This document shows, piece by piece, positions 1 to 14,300 of a DNA stretch of 64,000 nucleotides. Within the stretch, counting starts at the first letter, position 1; each line of letters opens with the position of its first letter. The position numbers and the translations under genes are program-made. The notes under the pieces were generated by a model. It was not told the DNA's origin. It searched no databases and saw nothing but the letters and a program-made list of their open reading frames with translations. Source of the stretch: Berberis thunbergii (Eukaryota > Streptophyta > Magnoliopsida > Ranunculales > Berberidaceae); contig QNQO01000530.1 of NCBI GenBank assembly GCA_003290165.1, forward strand, positions 653,221-717,220, written 5' to 3'.

Positions 1-3000
1 AAAAAAATAATGTAATTAACTTCCATTTATTGTTAAACGGGTGTTGTTGACTCGTGAATCGTATTGTGAATCGGAAAGGTTAAAATTTGGTATAGGACAA
101 ATCGGAAAGGTTAAACATCCAGGGACCTAAAGAGAATCCCATGGATAAGTTATCTATGACAAGAACTTAAATGAATTTGGCCATTCAAAGTCCATCCAAA
201 TGACTTATTGGTAAAAAGCTATTTATTATTTCACAGTAGTATTGTCTTGGGACTTCAAACTCACTGGAACATGTACATAGGAAAGTGAAACGAAACATCA
301 AGAGTCAAGACTGGTGAAGCAGAAACCTTAGAAATAGAAGAGCAGTAGAGCAGTGTCTCCTATCGAGAATCCTCGAGTATTCAAGGAAGACGAAAAGAAA
401 TTGAGGATAAATCTTTTGAATCTACTAGAAAAAGCAAATAACAACAAAGAAAGAAAAGTGTGAAAATTTTATTCCCTTAAAATTTTGTTTTACATCTTTC
501 GTACATCCACCAGTACAATATCGTAGAAAATTGCTTAACCACAGGGATGGTAAATAACGATCTTATGTGTTCAAGATATCTTATTTTGATGTGATGATTT
601 ATGACCTATATGTGATGAAAGTTTAACGTTGAATTTCGAGTTTGAATAAGCTGAGAATCAACCCCAAATACGAACTGTTCATGGGCTGTCCTGTTAACCA
701 TTTCATGGACTGTCCATTGACTTTGTAAACTGTCCATGAAACTTCTTGTCCAGCATCAAAGTTCAGAGAGATCCAGGATTCCTCATGTTGTTGCTAGGGT
801 TTTGGTATACACAAGCTGCCGCAACTCTATTCGATTTCAAATACATCCAATCACCAGAAGAGTTGAAGCTTTCGCTAAACCAAAAGGAAGCTATTCCAAT
901 CATTTTCTTCTTCTATTTCTTCCTACGTGAAAGACATACATGGTTTTGTATGACATATTTGAATTTGAAGTGAGATTTATTTGGTGATTTGGTTTGGGAA
1001 GCTTGAGATTCAATATGTTCTGCCATTTGTTAACCATGATTGTATAAAGTTGTATCAAGAGTCATAAACCTTTTGAAGATATTACAGTTGCCATCATGAA
1101 AATCTTTATATTGCTCAAGTCATTCACAAGTAATTGTGCAAATGTACCATTTTTAAAATCTGTTGATTCTCGTAAAATATTTACTCTAAGCAAAGCCATT
1201 TTGAAGGAACGGGGACCGAGGACAAATAGAGTGAAATGTCGTTGAAATGATTAGGCCAACTTGTTTTGATCACAATACTGGAGTTCATGTTAAGAGCCGA
1301 GTGGAGTTTCAAGGGCGTGCAAAGTAGAATGGCATGCTTTGAGCATATGGACTGGAGTGCCAAAGTGATGCAAAACTAGGTCCTCGTTTTGAAACTTTAC
1401 ACAATTTCCCTAAAACAAAACACAAATTCTTATTCGGTATCTAGGGAACCAATTAATATTGATGTAAATTGTGAAGCAAAAATGTAACCTGATTTGAAAC
1501 TTGGGTGGTAATTCTAATCTGAATCAAATTTCCCAAAAGAAATCAATTCACATCTAGAGAGTAACAGTTAAAGCTCCATTTTTTATTCCTGCCAATACTG
1601 CATCAGAGTCCTTAAGAACTTGGTTTGATGAGTTGGAGGCCATTTAGACTTAGGGTGTTGATTGATAGAAATCATCTTTGGTCATCAATCTTAACCGTGT
1701 CGCATTAAAGCTCTTCCAACTTCAGTGAGTGTGAATCTCTTGGATCGATTAAGGAAGTACTCAGCTTCAACATGAGTAAACAGGTCGAAGATAATGTGCC
1801 GCTGGGTTGTTTGGCTGGGAGAATGAGTTTGGGTGTGAGGAAGGGGAAATAGCGGTCTGATTTAGTTTTTTCTACTTTTGAGGTAGTGTTCACATCAGCT
1901 TGGGTTTCATTTCAGCTGCTTAATTGCAATGGAATATCCATCTTTAAACAAAAACAGAGTAATAAATAAGTAAAGAGAAGATTCCATTAGGATCACATAT
2001 TTTTCAGTGAATGGGGCATATGGACAGATTTTTATAACCACAGTTGTATTACCATTGTAGATATCGTAGGTTTGCTTCTAAATGTGGAAATTTTCCCAAT
2101 TCGCAATATTGTACTATCAGGTAGTGCCCAAAATTATGTCACATGTATCAAGATTGTTGACATAGCATGATGATTGTCTTCCAAGTAAAAAATTCAATAC
2201 CAGAGAGCGTACAATTTTCCAGTCGCCAAAGGATTGAGCAGGAAACCATATTGACAAATATGTTCACAAGCACTGAAGGGTGAACCTTCTTAATGAGATT
2301 TGAATAACAAGGTTCATCAAATTGATTACTTTGTTCTGCATAGCAAGCTTCACATCTTCGCAGGGAGGATTGTGTGAGATTGTTTGGAAGAGACTTGGAC
2401 ACTACTTTTATTAAGTGCCATTAAATATGAAGGTAACCTGGAAGAGACTTGGACACTACTTTTATTAAGTGCCATTAAATGTGAAGGTAACCTAGAGTAC
2501 TAAAGGTTTGTATAGTTAAGTGACAAAAGCAAGTGTAGTTGATTGGCAAGATATGTGGAATAGAGTGTTGGAATGGAAGCATGATGTTGCACTTATACTT
2601 TGTTGGGAATTGTTGTTAGGAAGAGAAAATGGATAGACACATGTGAACAAAGTACAAGGACAATGACATGTAGAGTGGAAATGGACGGTATGCATTTTAA
2701 TTACTTTAGTTTGTCACAGGGAATCCTTTAGGCAGTGGCAAAAACTAGCTTTTCTTGTTGGCTTTTTCTTTTGAAACCTAGTTGTTGTTTTGAGTATCTT
2801 GGATGTGTGGAGCAACACCTCCACCATTTTAATTGTGGACCCGGAAACTCAATTATGAAACCCCTCAAACTCGAATGTGGTGTATTTTTGTTGGATGAAG
2901 ACCACATGGTAGACTAAAAAAGTGTCATGTGTAACCTTTTTGCTTTGCCGCCTGCCCATATTTCACAGCTTGGATGGTTGGACTAGGAAGATATTGAGTG

Positions 3001-3939
3001 GTGGAGAACTACCTAATGTTGATACTTTTTTTGCCATCCAAATAGGAATACTCAAAAAGAGACCAGCACATAGAAACACATTGTTAAGGTGCTTGTTTCT
3101 TGATGTTTTGAACCAAGATTGTCAAATCATGTTTCATTGTGAGTATTCAAAACTTTTTTAGGCGCATGTAACTGTACCGTATGATACACATCACTTATGT
3201 ACTTGAATAGAATTACCGTATAAAGTTCTATATGTCACATCTGGTAGAAATAATAAAAAACTTTATTAATACTAGTTTTCACGAATTCATAGAATAGCTC
3301 ATATAATATAATAAAAAGTTTCATCAAATGTTCATTTTCTCCTTAAAAACCCTAGCAAGAAAGAAATGTTTAAAATATTCCATTTATCTCTATGTAGCCT
3401 TTAGAGTACATTGGGTTTAAAAGTAAACCAAACCTAGAAAAGGCTACTGGGTCGGGTTGTACATGTCCTGTCATATCAAGTTCATCAGGTTGTAGCCTAT
3501 CGGGATGCGCACGGTATCAACCGATTCAGACAAAAACAATTCACATGTCTGAGATGTATTGCTTTCCTGGTATTATGTATCTTACGATACATGTACGATA
3601 CTAGCAACTATGGTTTGGATCATTATACACTGGGGTGGCTGGTGCTAAATGGACCACCTGTTGGAGCTGACCTTATCATTGTGGCTTTTACATTTTGGGA
3701 GTTGAGTTTCTCCAGGTCTTACAATGAAAGTGAAATGATTGAATGATTTGTTCTTGTTTATGGCTTTGCTTGAAGTTATAAAACTGAAACCTTTGATAGA
3801 TTTGTTCCTTTTTGTAGTTAATTCTAACCTAAAGGCTTTACTTACTAGAAACTCTTGGTTACGTAATTGTTTATTCCCATCTGAAATTGTTTAAATTATT
3901 TAACTGATGCGTAATGAGTATGTCACATCTTGCTTCTAG
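1..3939. other. No recognisable gene; intergenic or 5' intron sequence of THO6
   Basis: I translated this stretch looking for the missing N-terminal exons of the downstream THO6 gene and found none. The open frames here (for example near 740-970, 2150-2400 and 2735-3160) have no recognisable domain, biased composition or splice context. The only clear structure is a short tandem duplication at 2385-2492. The THO6 5' exons are either upstream of the window or too short and diverged for me to see. Confidence 0.6.
2385..2492. repeat. 54-bp perfect-length tandem duplication
   Basis: Two head-to-tail 54-bp units (2385-2438 and 2439-2492) begin TGGAAGAGACTTGG and end GGTAACC. They differ at one base (AAATATGAAG versus AAATGTGAAG). 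This is a recent local duplication in non-coding sequence, with no sign of function. Confidence 0.9.
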
Positions 3940-5573
3940 GGGGGATCGATTTTTTCAGCTGCTGGTGATTCTTGTGCATATTGTTGGGACATGGTATGCA
4001 ATTATTCGACTGTCTTATTGCAGTAATGTATCAGGATTGTCCTCAAGTAAACAAATGTTCAGTTGCATCATTCCGTTGTTCAGGAAAACTCGGTTTTATT
4101 TTTTTTAGAAGTGCTTTTATCTAAAATTGGAAGTAGTTTCTTTTTTCAGGAAACAAGTAAACTCAAAATGGTCTTCAGGGGGCATTCGGACTATTTGCAT
4201 TGCATTGCTGCACGTAACTCTAGCAAACAGGTTAGCTTCTGGATTTTTACAGCATTGCACTGTATATGTCTTTTCATATCTTGTATTTATGCTTGGTAAA
4301 GGAATACAAGGCCATATGGCTGAAAATTTTCTGATAAGTTGTCTCCACATATTTGAATTGTTGCATTCGAATAAGAACCACATTTCAATATGAAGATATA
4401 GAATGCACTTCAGGATTCCTTTTGGTCATTGCATATTTATAGCTTCATCATTTTTGGTGTTTTCAGATCATAACTGGTTCAGAGGATGGAACTGTAAGAA
4501 TATGGGGTGAGTTCAGTTTTAAAATAAACTTCTGTAGAATACTAAAGAAACAAGATCATGATTGTGTATTTGTTGCTATACAAGTAATGCTCAAAAATCA
4601 TCTAAATGGACAAAGTAGTATCTGACATGCATTTGGATACATTTGTTGTGATGAAAAGTTCACTTTCTCCCCTTCAGAAAACAAATTGTGCACAAACTTA
4701 CATGCATCATCACCATCACCACCAAGGTTTAAAAAGGCTCAATCAGGAACTACAACCTCTTCTTTAGTGAGATGTGAGGCAATATTGAAGCAACACTTCA
4801 ATGTAACTTATTACCAATGGGAGGTGTAACTTGTGAGGTGTTACAACTTATGTCAAGTCTAGGGAAGCCACCAGTCCTTATAAAATGTTCAGGTTAATTA
4901 GGTTCTTAAAAATCAATTAGCACTGTTACTAGTTACTGCACGTTATTGCCAATGGGAATATATAACTATGATCTCACATCACATAAAATATCAAACACTC
5001 ATCGGTTTCAAAATCTAATCCTTAGGCATTACATGTTAAATAATTTGTCTAAACAAAATAATGAAAGCAACAGGTACTAGCGTTATTTGTCCAAACTGAA
5101 GATAAAAAATAACTATTCACTAACAACCATACATATATAGATGAAAGTTCAACAAAAAGCATTTTGATCACAAAGAGAGCGTTTACAATTGAAATCGGAT
5201 CTAGAATAACTCTTAACTCACCTGACAAGTTACTCGAACTACAAATTCATCCTCCACCTTGACAAAAGAATTAGAAAACTATCACTAAACCAAAGATCAT
5301 AAGAAATGAAAGAAGAATTCTACTGCTCGTTCGTGCAGTGCCGTGTAAGGGGATCCTTGAGGATCTAGCTGAAAGCTTCCTTTCATGTGCTTTTAGTCTC
5401 TTTATAATCGATGGAAGTAGCCCCAAATCTTGTGCAATACCAATACATTTGATGGTATTTGTGATTCAATAGAACTGGAGATAAGATTTTGGGTTGGGTC
5501 CACAAAAAAGGAAAATTTGCAATATTAATCTTTACCCTGGTATACAATATATATATGTACACCCTGGTATACA

Positions 5574-5615
<42 letters not shown>

Positions 5616-8600
5616 TTTTTCTTTTTCTTTTCCAATGGTGTATGGACCATGATTATCATTCTAATGTATCTATTTATAATGTTTGATGTTGGCCTAGACT
5701 GCAGAAATGGAAAGTGTGTTAATGTCATAGATCCAGAAAAAAACACCAAGTTGAAGGGAACATCCTCATGGATAAGTTGCATTGATCTTGATTCTAGCGA
5801 ATGTTGGTTGGTAAGCATTTTCATTGAAGATATCTTGGAGTGTTTTTGTAAGAAAGCTTTTTTAGTTTTTTTCCCTACTGAAATTTCATAGCAGTTCAAA
5901 ATTTTCATTTTACTACTGATGTGCCAATTTTCAGTGTATGTGTGTTCACCTTATGTCCCATTATAGCATGTCACACACTCATCCAGTAACTTTCTTAAGT
6001 TTAATAGATGGAACTATATTGTGGTTGATCCATCAAACTCATGTTCGTAGGGTGATTAGCATTTGGGCACACTTTGTTTTGTCCTCGACAGTATGAGCCT
6101 ACCATGTTACGATATTGCATGCATTTGCTGAAATTTAAACCGCGTTGGCGACAAAATAATTTTCCATCATGACAGAGGAAGAAAACATATGTAGCTCTGT
6201 TAGGGTTCATTCAGAGTTCCTCCCCCCTTACCAATTCAATCCCATCGAGTTCTATCGAATGCAACCCAATTGGATCAATCCAAGATGTCCTGCTTTTTGA
6301 CACCACAAAAAGATGGAAAGCAATATGGCGGCAGGGCTGTTTGACGTTGAGAATACGTGTAATTTGGGATGGGGGAGGGTTTTGGAGTATGATGTAACTT
6401 CTGTTTCTATCTGAAGGTGGGTCAGACCACCTTGGGATTCATTGCAATATTGAATGAAAAAAACTGAAGAATTTCCATCAAGAACACTCAGTACTACAAA
6501 AGAATTTGCTGTTGAGAACTTTCATTATTGGGGCTTGATGAGTGGCAGATGAACAATTTGAACATACAACTGGAGATCTGCCCATGAACAGTTAGGGCCA
6601 TACATCTATCCACAGGGTGGCATCGACTCTCCTATGGCTGGAGAGACATATTCCCTTGTAGCATTTATAAAGGTGTTAATGTTATTTTGGGGTACAGAAA
6701 AAGCAATTGTGTTTACATAAGGGAAAATATGAGGGAGGTTCTCTCTGTGCACAGATAGAAGTATGTAAGTTGGAAACTTATGTTGATGAGTGATGACAGA
6801 ATGTAGAGTATTTAACAATAGCAGCTGCAATAGCAGCCCAATGCCAGAAAGTGGCTTTAATTCGTACGTTATATCAGCTGATCAACTTGCATGAGTTTGT
6901 TGTGGAAAACTTTGTTGTGCTCTTTTCAAATGTTCCAGACAATGGCACAAGGCAGTCTTTGTCAGAGCCAACTGGTTACCCCAGTGAAAGAAGAATCTAT
7001 TCAGGTTAAATGACGGTTCTGCACAGCAACTTTGCCAAATATGCATAGGATAATGGCAATGAATGGGGACATGATCAATGAGTTCCACTGCACGACGAAC
7101 ACACAAGATGATCCTGTCATGGAGTTATCAAAAACTCCTAGGGTTTCTATTTGTGCCATTTGTACTGAGCAGTAACCTCTATCAAAACTCCCAGATATTG
7201 TGTATTCCATTAGAGTGATAAGTTAGTTTACACATTTTCCAGCTTGTCGTGTACCACGCTTCCTTGCACTGCAAGTTCAGGACCACACTACCATTTACAA
7301 ATTAGATATTGTCTTCGACTAATAGACAATGTATGTCAAGAATCAAGATTAATCTTGCTGACTATAAAACAAGAAAAATCTGTAGTAGGAAGATTCAGTT
7401 CAGATCCACGGCACATGGTTTTTGTGAGTTATTATGACTATGACCTATGTTGGAAGAGTGTGAATGAGATTATCTTATTGGTTAGCCCATGAACTTGCAT
7501 TAGGAGGGCATGTGATTAATTACATACATCAAGGTTGATAAAACTTCATGAATGAAAAAGATTTGTCCTGGGTTGATTTGTACTCCTTAGAGTTGTGTTC
7601 ACTAGGGTGTTCATAAAAGCTCGTTTGCAAACATGTCAATCAAGCAAGCAAGCCGGGCATGATAGATATATTTTAAGCTGGGTTGCATGAATACGGGTGC
7701 GGATATGAATATGGGGATACGACAAACTTCCAAAATTAGGATATGAGTATGGGTGTCACGATCCGATTCATGGTATAATATTGTCTGCTTTAGGCCTTAC
7801 CACCTTCACAGCCTTAAAACGTGTCATACCCATGAGATCCAAGCTTGCACATATTTAGCACATTCCCTTCCCTCACCGAGGTATGTGGGGCTATAACACC
7901 CTTGTTAGTCTGCCAGCCTCACCGCCCTACACAAGGTGATACAATGAGCGGATACAATATTAAAATAATATAGCTAAGCATATATTTTTTTATAATTAGA
8001 AGTATAATATAGTAATCACTGAATCATGTAAAGTCATGCGCATCATATGTACTAGTCACAAACACCAGAGTCATATTGTCATTAATTTGTTATACCAAAA
8101 AGCATAATAACTCATAAACATATGCATCCCATATCATAACTTCACAAGTCATAACACTAACAATAACACAAGTTATAAGACTCGCTACTCGTATGCAAAT
8201 GAATTAAAAGAATAAAAATAAATAAATAAACGTATTGGGGCCATGTCATATCCGTATCCTTGCCAATTCCTGGTCGTTGACTCCATTGACTGTATTAGAG
8301 GCGTGTCAGAGCAATATCCGTATCCAATATGTAGCCGGTGCGGTACAACCAATTTTTTGAAGTATCAGTGCTTCTTAGCTTTAAACTGGTGGGGCAGGGG
8401 GTGTTCAGACACTTGAATTACTATGTTCTGCAGGGATGTATGTGTTATGTATTTTTCTAATACTATAAATACACGAGGACACTGTCCCTTAGTTTCAGCC
8501 TTTTCCATGCTTGTTTCTCTCCCTTTTCGCTTGATTTTATAATCTCTTACTATCCAAGGACTTTTCATTTTTCAAAATAAAAAAGGAAACGTAGGATACT

Positions 8601-11600
8601 CGGATGCACTTTACGAACTCCCATGGACACACAATGGATGGATAGTAAAACTTTTCACTTATCATTTAAATTCAAAATTCTTGATAAATCTTATGAAAAG
8701 ATAGTCCAATATGTAAGTTGCAATATATATGTATACTAGGATATTCCTCGTGCCTTCGGCACTCAAATTCAATCTGAGCCTTTGTGATGGTCAGAGTTGA
8801 TTAGGATATACAAGTAAAAAAAAAAAAAAAAAAAAATTCTTTCTCCAACCTCCTTTGTGATTTGTTAGACCTTTATGTTTGGGTAAATCTCAGCCTAGGG
8901 TATTCCCTGTGCTGTTGCCATGATAAAATTTTAACATTGTAAATAGAATTTATTCCACTTTAAATATCAAGATAAATAAATATCAAAATATTGGGTATGG
9001 GTATCAAACCCATGCACTCTCGGTGCTTTGAGTTCTATGTGATCCGTTAGATTCTTATAATTGGGTAAATCTAAGCCGTCTTTTATCTCCAACCTCAAAC
9101 ACCATTCTGGTTTGTAATATATATATAGGGAAAATAAAATAAGAATAATAGTCATATGTATGGTCCTGTCCCGATATTGGTAGGTTTTCGGGTCGATATT
9201 CTGACACTCCCTTAAGAGTCCCCAATATCAATACATATTTATTGATGCAAGTTCACCCAAAAAAACTTCTGTATGGAAAGAGGACTATTTGTTTTCGTGG
9301 GATTTAAATTGGTCAGAAAAGTATTTGTGTTTCAAAGTTATAGGTTTCCTTGTAATATTCCTTCACCATGTAACCATATCAAGCACCAAAACCCATGCCA
9401 GAGTCTTCGTTAAGTAATTCCATCCAAATGCTATATCAAACTGTGACCAGTGATCTGATCTAATTTCTCTTTTGCAGGCTTGTGGGAGTGGTACTAGTGT
9501 GTCAATTTGGAATCTTCCTGCTTTTGACTGCATTTCTAGGATTGCGACTCATTCCCCTACTCAGGACTTGTTATTCAATGACAATCAGGTTAGTTGTTGT
9601 ATACCTTTCTCTGACAACCTTGGTCAAAGTATCTTCTCTCATCCTATTTTAACATGATGCTAAAGCATTGCTGAAACACTAATTCCATTTTACAAAAGAT
9701 TCTTTTAGGGTGCAATCTATCCTTTCCCCGTTGTTTTCATTTAGATTCATATTATATTTGAAACCCCTCCATCTTATCTACTTGTGCGGTTACAGAGTAG
9801 TATATCCTTGGTCTTTTATGTTGGATTACATCAACCGTATTGTAATGGTCACGTTCTCACGTTGTTGAACATACTTACGAGGCTCACTCAAGAGGAAAGA
9901 CTGTCTTTGAAAATTGTTTGTCCTTCACACCTCGGGAGTTACTTTTTCGTGATGGTGCTAGTTTGGGTTTTTGCTATATGTTATTTTTCTTAAGATAAAA
10001 TTTCACTGAAAACTCTTGAATTATTTTGCTATATTTGTGTTCCTAAACAAATGCCAATTTGTCATTTGATTCAGATTTTGACTGTTGGAGCAGAACCTGT
10101 ACTCAATCGTTTTGATCTGGATGGGACAACTCTCTCTCAGATACAGTGTGCTCCTCAGTCAGCATTTTCAATTTCCTTGCATTCCTCTGGCGTAAGTTCA
10201 AATTCTAATTTGGTTGAGTTTATTCCTTACTGCAAGAGCCTAATTCTTGTGTATGGGGTGATGATGTTTCTGCCACTGAATTATTTAAGATTTTATAAAC
10301 CATTTATTAGTATATTACAGCATCATTATGTGATACTTGTATGATTTTGTTGTTTCTAATTACGCCAAAGTAATCATATATTGTACTTCTTTCAGTAAAG
10401 CGAGTAAAAATTTATCTGTCAACATTCTTTTATGTCCATAGGATATCTCAGCCTTCATGTACTTTTTCTTGTTTAACAATGTGTTATCAGTTATCCTATT
10501 ATCTTAGCAGAATTTAAGAATTAAAATATGAAAGGGTGTTTTTGGCATGTAAAAAGCCCTTTTCTGTCACTTATAACCCAAAGCCCCTGTTTTAAGATCA
10601 AATGTGAACACTCAATCTGGGGAATAAACCTAGCTTTTCATTCTCTTACCAATTCTCAACATGAGACCCTAAATGTTAAAATACCTGTATAAGTAGACAT
10701 GGTAGCTTTTAGTAATATGGCGTTGACCCACTTCAGTATCACGGCGTGTGAACCAATGTTGTTAAAAGCATATGCTGAAAGACGATTCGATGAGGATGAA
10801 GGTATCCCCACTTCTGTATCACGGAGTGTGAACCAAAATTTTCGGAGTACAGCAAAGTTTGCTATAAGACACTGCCTATAATAGATGTCTTTGTAGTCTG
10901 GCACCTCAATCCTGATTTTAGTATCGGAATTATTAAAATATACTGGTGGGAGCATCCCCCAGATGGAGTGATCAAGTTGAGCTCTGATGGATCAGTTTTG
11001 ATGTCTATGGCTCAAATAGGAGGGTCCATAAGGGATAGCAGTGATGCGATATTGAGATGCAGGCTTTAAGATGGAGATTGAAAATGGTCATGGACTTGGA
11101 ATTTAAGAGGATCGAAGTAGTTGATAATAAACAGGTTGTTAGAATTTAAGAGGATCGAAGTAGTTGATAATAAACAGGTTGTCGAGGTTATCAAGGGCAG
11201 TGGAACTGTTCATTGGCAACTGATCAACAAATGATATTGTAGAGATGAAGGACCAGTTTGTGTCCTTCAAGATTTGTCATGTCTATGTCTTCAGAGAGTG
11301 TAATAAGGCGGCTGATGTCTCAGCTGGTCTTGAGGGTCCTGACTGGATCAACTGGTTCATTCCTCCCCTTGATAGGAAGATTGTGAAACTTGATATGGGT
11401 CACGCCATATATTTTAGATGATGGAGAAGGAGCTCATCATGAGCTGCCATTAGGTGCCTAAGGGATGTTGGGGTGTATGCTTGTGATGCTTGTAGGTCCT
11501 CTCTAAAGGGTTTGGGTGGATCTTAGTCTCACCCCCCAGCCCGGGGCCTTTATTTTCATATGTGATTTTTTTTCTTTGTTTATAATGTATTGGGTGGGCC

Positions 11601-12680
11601 CCTCCAACCCCAGTTTGCCTTGGAAGAAAATAGGTATTCCACCTACCAGTGATATTTTTTAGAAAAAAAAGGTTTTCCCCAACCAGTGGATGTCGAGGAT
11701 GTGAGGTGAGAAGTGGCTATCATGAATAAATCTCCATACTTGACTCTTCAAACACATTGAGGTGGAGGAGCTTAAGAGCGATTTGTTGGTTGTCAAGGCC
11801 TGTTGAGGGGAATTGTAAAGATATTACAGAGCTGTCACTAGGATTTGGTATTTTATAATATAAAGATATTTTAGTAATAACAATATAAACGGATATCTGC
11901 GGGGCGGATATGGCCAAATTTGTATCCACTCCAAATCTGTGACGGCTACTATTTGGATCCCGAATCCACCTCGAAATTTGTTTAGTCACATCCAAATATG
12001 CCTCATTCGGTGCAGTTGAGGTGGATATCTGTGAAAATCCGCCTCAATGCCAACCCTAATTTTTGAGATCTAATGAGGTAAACTTAAGGTCAAGACATGC
12101 CCAGTATCTCTTGAAGCGCGAAATGTCTAGAAATTGATAGGAGGAACCTGGAATACACACTACACAAGATACGACACAGAGACACACACAGGAAGAACTC
12201 GTATTTTCTATTTCTGAAAGCTAAAGAGGTCGATGTAAGGTAAACTATGCAAGTGCGCTTGAAGTGGCTAAAAATATGTAGTAAGAAAGTGGAAAACACA
12301 TTTCATGAAATCCGGTGAGTGTACCACATTCTCATCTGAATCATTAATTGTTTGTTTGTTTGCTTGCTTACTTTTTTTTTTTCTAATCCCAAAGCAATTT
12401 GATCTTTCCAATTGTTCTCTTGTTCTGAATCAACACTTTGTAAGTATTGTATCTCTAGGCAATGAATGGATATTCAAACTTAAGCCTGCTGATTGCTTGG
12501 ATGAATACATGTTCTTTGAAGTGGTTATGCGGACCTCTGACTAGTAATCTTCCCATGTTTATATGAAATCTTGTGGTTTTCATTCTCCAGGTTACAGCAA
12601 TTGGAGGCTATGGTGGTCTGGTAGATGTGATCTCTCCATTTGGAAGCCATTTCTGTACGTTCTGCTGTCAAGGTTGTTGA
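3940..12680 (+). CDS. THO6: THO complex subunit 6 / DWA1 WD40-repeat protein, C-terminal part (7 exons)
   Basis: The exons are 3940-3993, 4150-4230, 4467-4506, 5698-5810, 9478-9588, 10075-10191 and 12591-12680. All have AG/GT borders and join in one frame into 201 residues ending at TGA 12678-12680. Visible WD40 pieces in order are GGSIFSAAGDSCAYCWDM, FRGHSDYLHCIAA, TGSEDGTVRIWDCRNGKC, SVSIWNLPAFDC, LTVGAEPVLNRFDLDG and TAIGGYGGLVDVISPFGSH. The order and the sequence match plant THO6 (DWA1). The family is a roughly 370-residue beta-propeller of the nuclear TREX/THO mRNA-export complex. In Arabidopsis DWA1 is also a DDB1-CUL4 substrate receptor in abscisic-acid signalling. The WDCR tetrapeptide across the exon 3/4 junction fits the WDxR (DWD) motif used to bind DDB1. 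About the first 165 residues are missing from what I can see. Intron 5811-9477 is unusually long. The last exon is duplicated at 17655. Confidence 0.85.
5574..5628. repeat. (TA)n microsatellite followed by a poly-T run
   Basis: A TA run from about 5578 to 5607 passes into a T-rich tract up to about 5628, inside THO6 intron 4507-5697. Open frames that cross it on both strands (Tyr-Ile runs) are artefacts of the repeat. Confidence 0.9.
5811..9477 (+). other. Large THO6 intron without recognisable gene
   Basis: This 3.7-kb intron lies between the exon ending ECWL and the exon beginning ACGSG. It has a short poly-A tract near 8818-8837 and AT-rich filler. Around 7740-7960 there is a stretch that reads like an old dispersed repeat, with 'ctataacacccttgtta' and nearby pieces. 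I saw no domain in any frame and could not assign a transposon family. Confidence 0.5.
10935..11690 (+). mobile_element. Decayed LINE fragment: RNase H-like domain and 3' tail
   Basis: Frames on the plus strand read WWEHPPDGVIKLSSDGSVL, then AQIGGSIRDSSDAIL, then further on FRECNKAADVSAGLEG and DWINWF. This is the pattern of the RNase H-like domain at the C-terminus of plant non-LTR (LINE) polyproteins: a substrate-strand DGS motif, a GGxxRD segment and a final FRExNxAAD motif. Stops and frame changes interrupt it, and a 41-bp tandem duplication sits at 11099-11182. The sequence after about 11560 (CAGTTTGCCTTGGA, ACCAGTGATATTTT) looks like the element's 3' tail and reappears at 16660-16800. 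It lies in the last THO6 intron. Confidence 0.65.
11099..11182. repeat. 41-bp tandem duplication inside the LINE remnant
   Basis: The unit starting GAATTTAAGAGGATCGAAG at 11099 is repeated from 11142 with a 2-bp spacer. It breaks the RNase H-like reading frame, so it arose after the element died. Confidence 0.85.
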
Positions 12681-14300
12681 TTCACGTCATTGATTCGATG
12701 TCAAAAGTGAGTTGTCAACAAGCTTATATATTGAGAATTACGTGTAGAGTAGTACTATCGTGTCATCTATCGCTTAACTGTTCTTGTTGCATATTGTACT
12801 GATACCACGTATTTTTTCCTGTTAAATGTATAATCCTTTTCTGTTACCTGTTTTTTTCAAACCTTTTCTTTTACCTGTTTTTTTGTTATACTTCAGTAGG
12901 AAGATTGGGTATTTAGTATGGCTATATTTCTCCTCCCACATGTCAGTAGAAGACTGAGTATCATCTCATCTGGGTCTGCTCTAATCATCATGTTGGTCAT
13001 CTGGCAATCGCGCATAAGCATAGAATTGCAATCATCATCTTCTGGCAAAGCCAACAAACCCATCCTATTTGTGCAATTTGGCATTGCATTGCACAAAGGA
13101 TCGATTTACTGAATATCTTTCGAGATGTGAAGAAGCAATGGATAACTCGTGTGATGATGTCATAGAAAATAGGACTCGCACTAAGTTTTGGCAGTGTGAA
13201 GTAATCATTTTACAGTCACATATGACCTCTTATCCGCACACAGAATATGTTTCCTTTATGATAAGAACCATCAAGTCTTTTGTTATCATCCATGTAATAG
13301 TGTATTACCAGGGATCGTGGGAGTAGTATATGCTACATTCTTCATCATCAGGTGATGGGAGAAGTCGATGCTTTTCTTAGCAATTCATTTGGAGTTGGAT
13401 AAAAGAAGTGGATGATGGGTAGTTGAGAAGAAAACAATAGTGGAAAAATGGTTTCTAGTTTAAGAGTGAAGAGTTTGTTGTATTTATCATCACATTAGTT
13501 GGTACCATAGAGGTTCCTATACCACTCCCAAGAACGTTTGGGAATTTATTTGAGTCGCTTCATAATTAGTTGTTTGAAACCAGTTACTTGGAGATGTGTT
13601 TCTGCCAAGTTTGCTCATCGCTTAACATTTTCCCCAATTCTATGAAGAGAAGCAAGTTCATACCGAACATCCCATTTCTAAAGAACAACGATCCGTTGTG
13701 GAATACTAACACTCTTATTTTATATAGATTCTATAGTATCCCAGTTTGATTATATGGTAAGTATATATTGCATCTTTAGGAAGATGCAAATCATTTGATG
13801 TGTCTAATTATGCAACTAAGGTGGTAAAGTCGCAGTCTTTCCTGCCTAAATTTTGAATTGGCGGGTTAAGATCTCTAGCTTCAACACTTCCTTACCAGCC
13901 CTGTCTAGCTAGTCCCTCAAACCTTTTCAGATGGCCATGGTTTTTGGCTGATACAAAGAAAATTCAAGTGGATGAGTTAAAATATTTCCTGACAATACAT
14001 TCTTATGCAATTGGTAGTTGAACAATTCAAAGTTATATAACCTCACCAAATTATTCTGGGTAAGGCAACTTGAACTTTGTAATAGTCTGCATTGTGAAGC
14101 AGACAACAGAGCACAAATATTCCAAATTCTAAATGACATTTTCACTAAAGCACGCCAATGAAAACTAAAATAATAACAAAGAGAAGGCATATATCCCAAG
14201 AAAATGAGAAATTATGATTTCATTATTTAGATAATACTGTCTATATTTCTATTTCTCCCCCCTCACAGAGATGAAAGATCGGGTCTGAAGAGTAAACTCC

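Noticed and set aside
736..973. Two overlapping plus-strand open frames of 64 and 75 codons
   Set aside because: No domain, no splice context and no match to the missing THO6 N-terminus.
5489..5908. Open frames on both strands rich in Tyr, Ile and Phe/Lys
   Set aside because: They are produced by the (TA)n-poly-T tract; the real coding part is only the exon 5698-5810.
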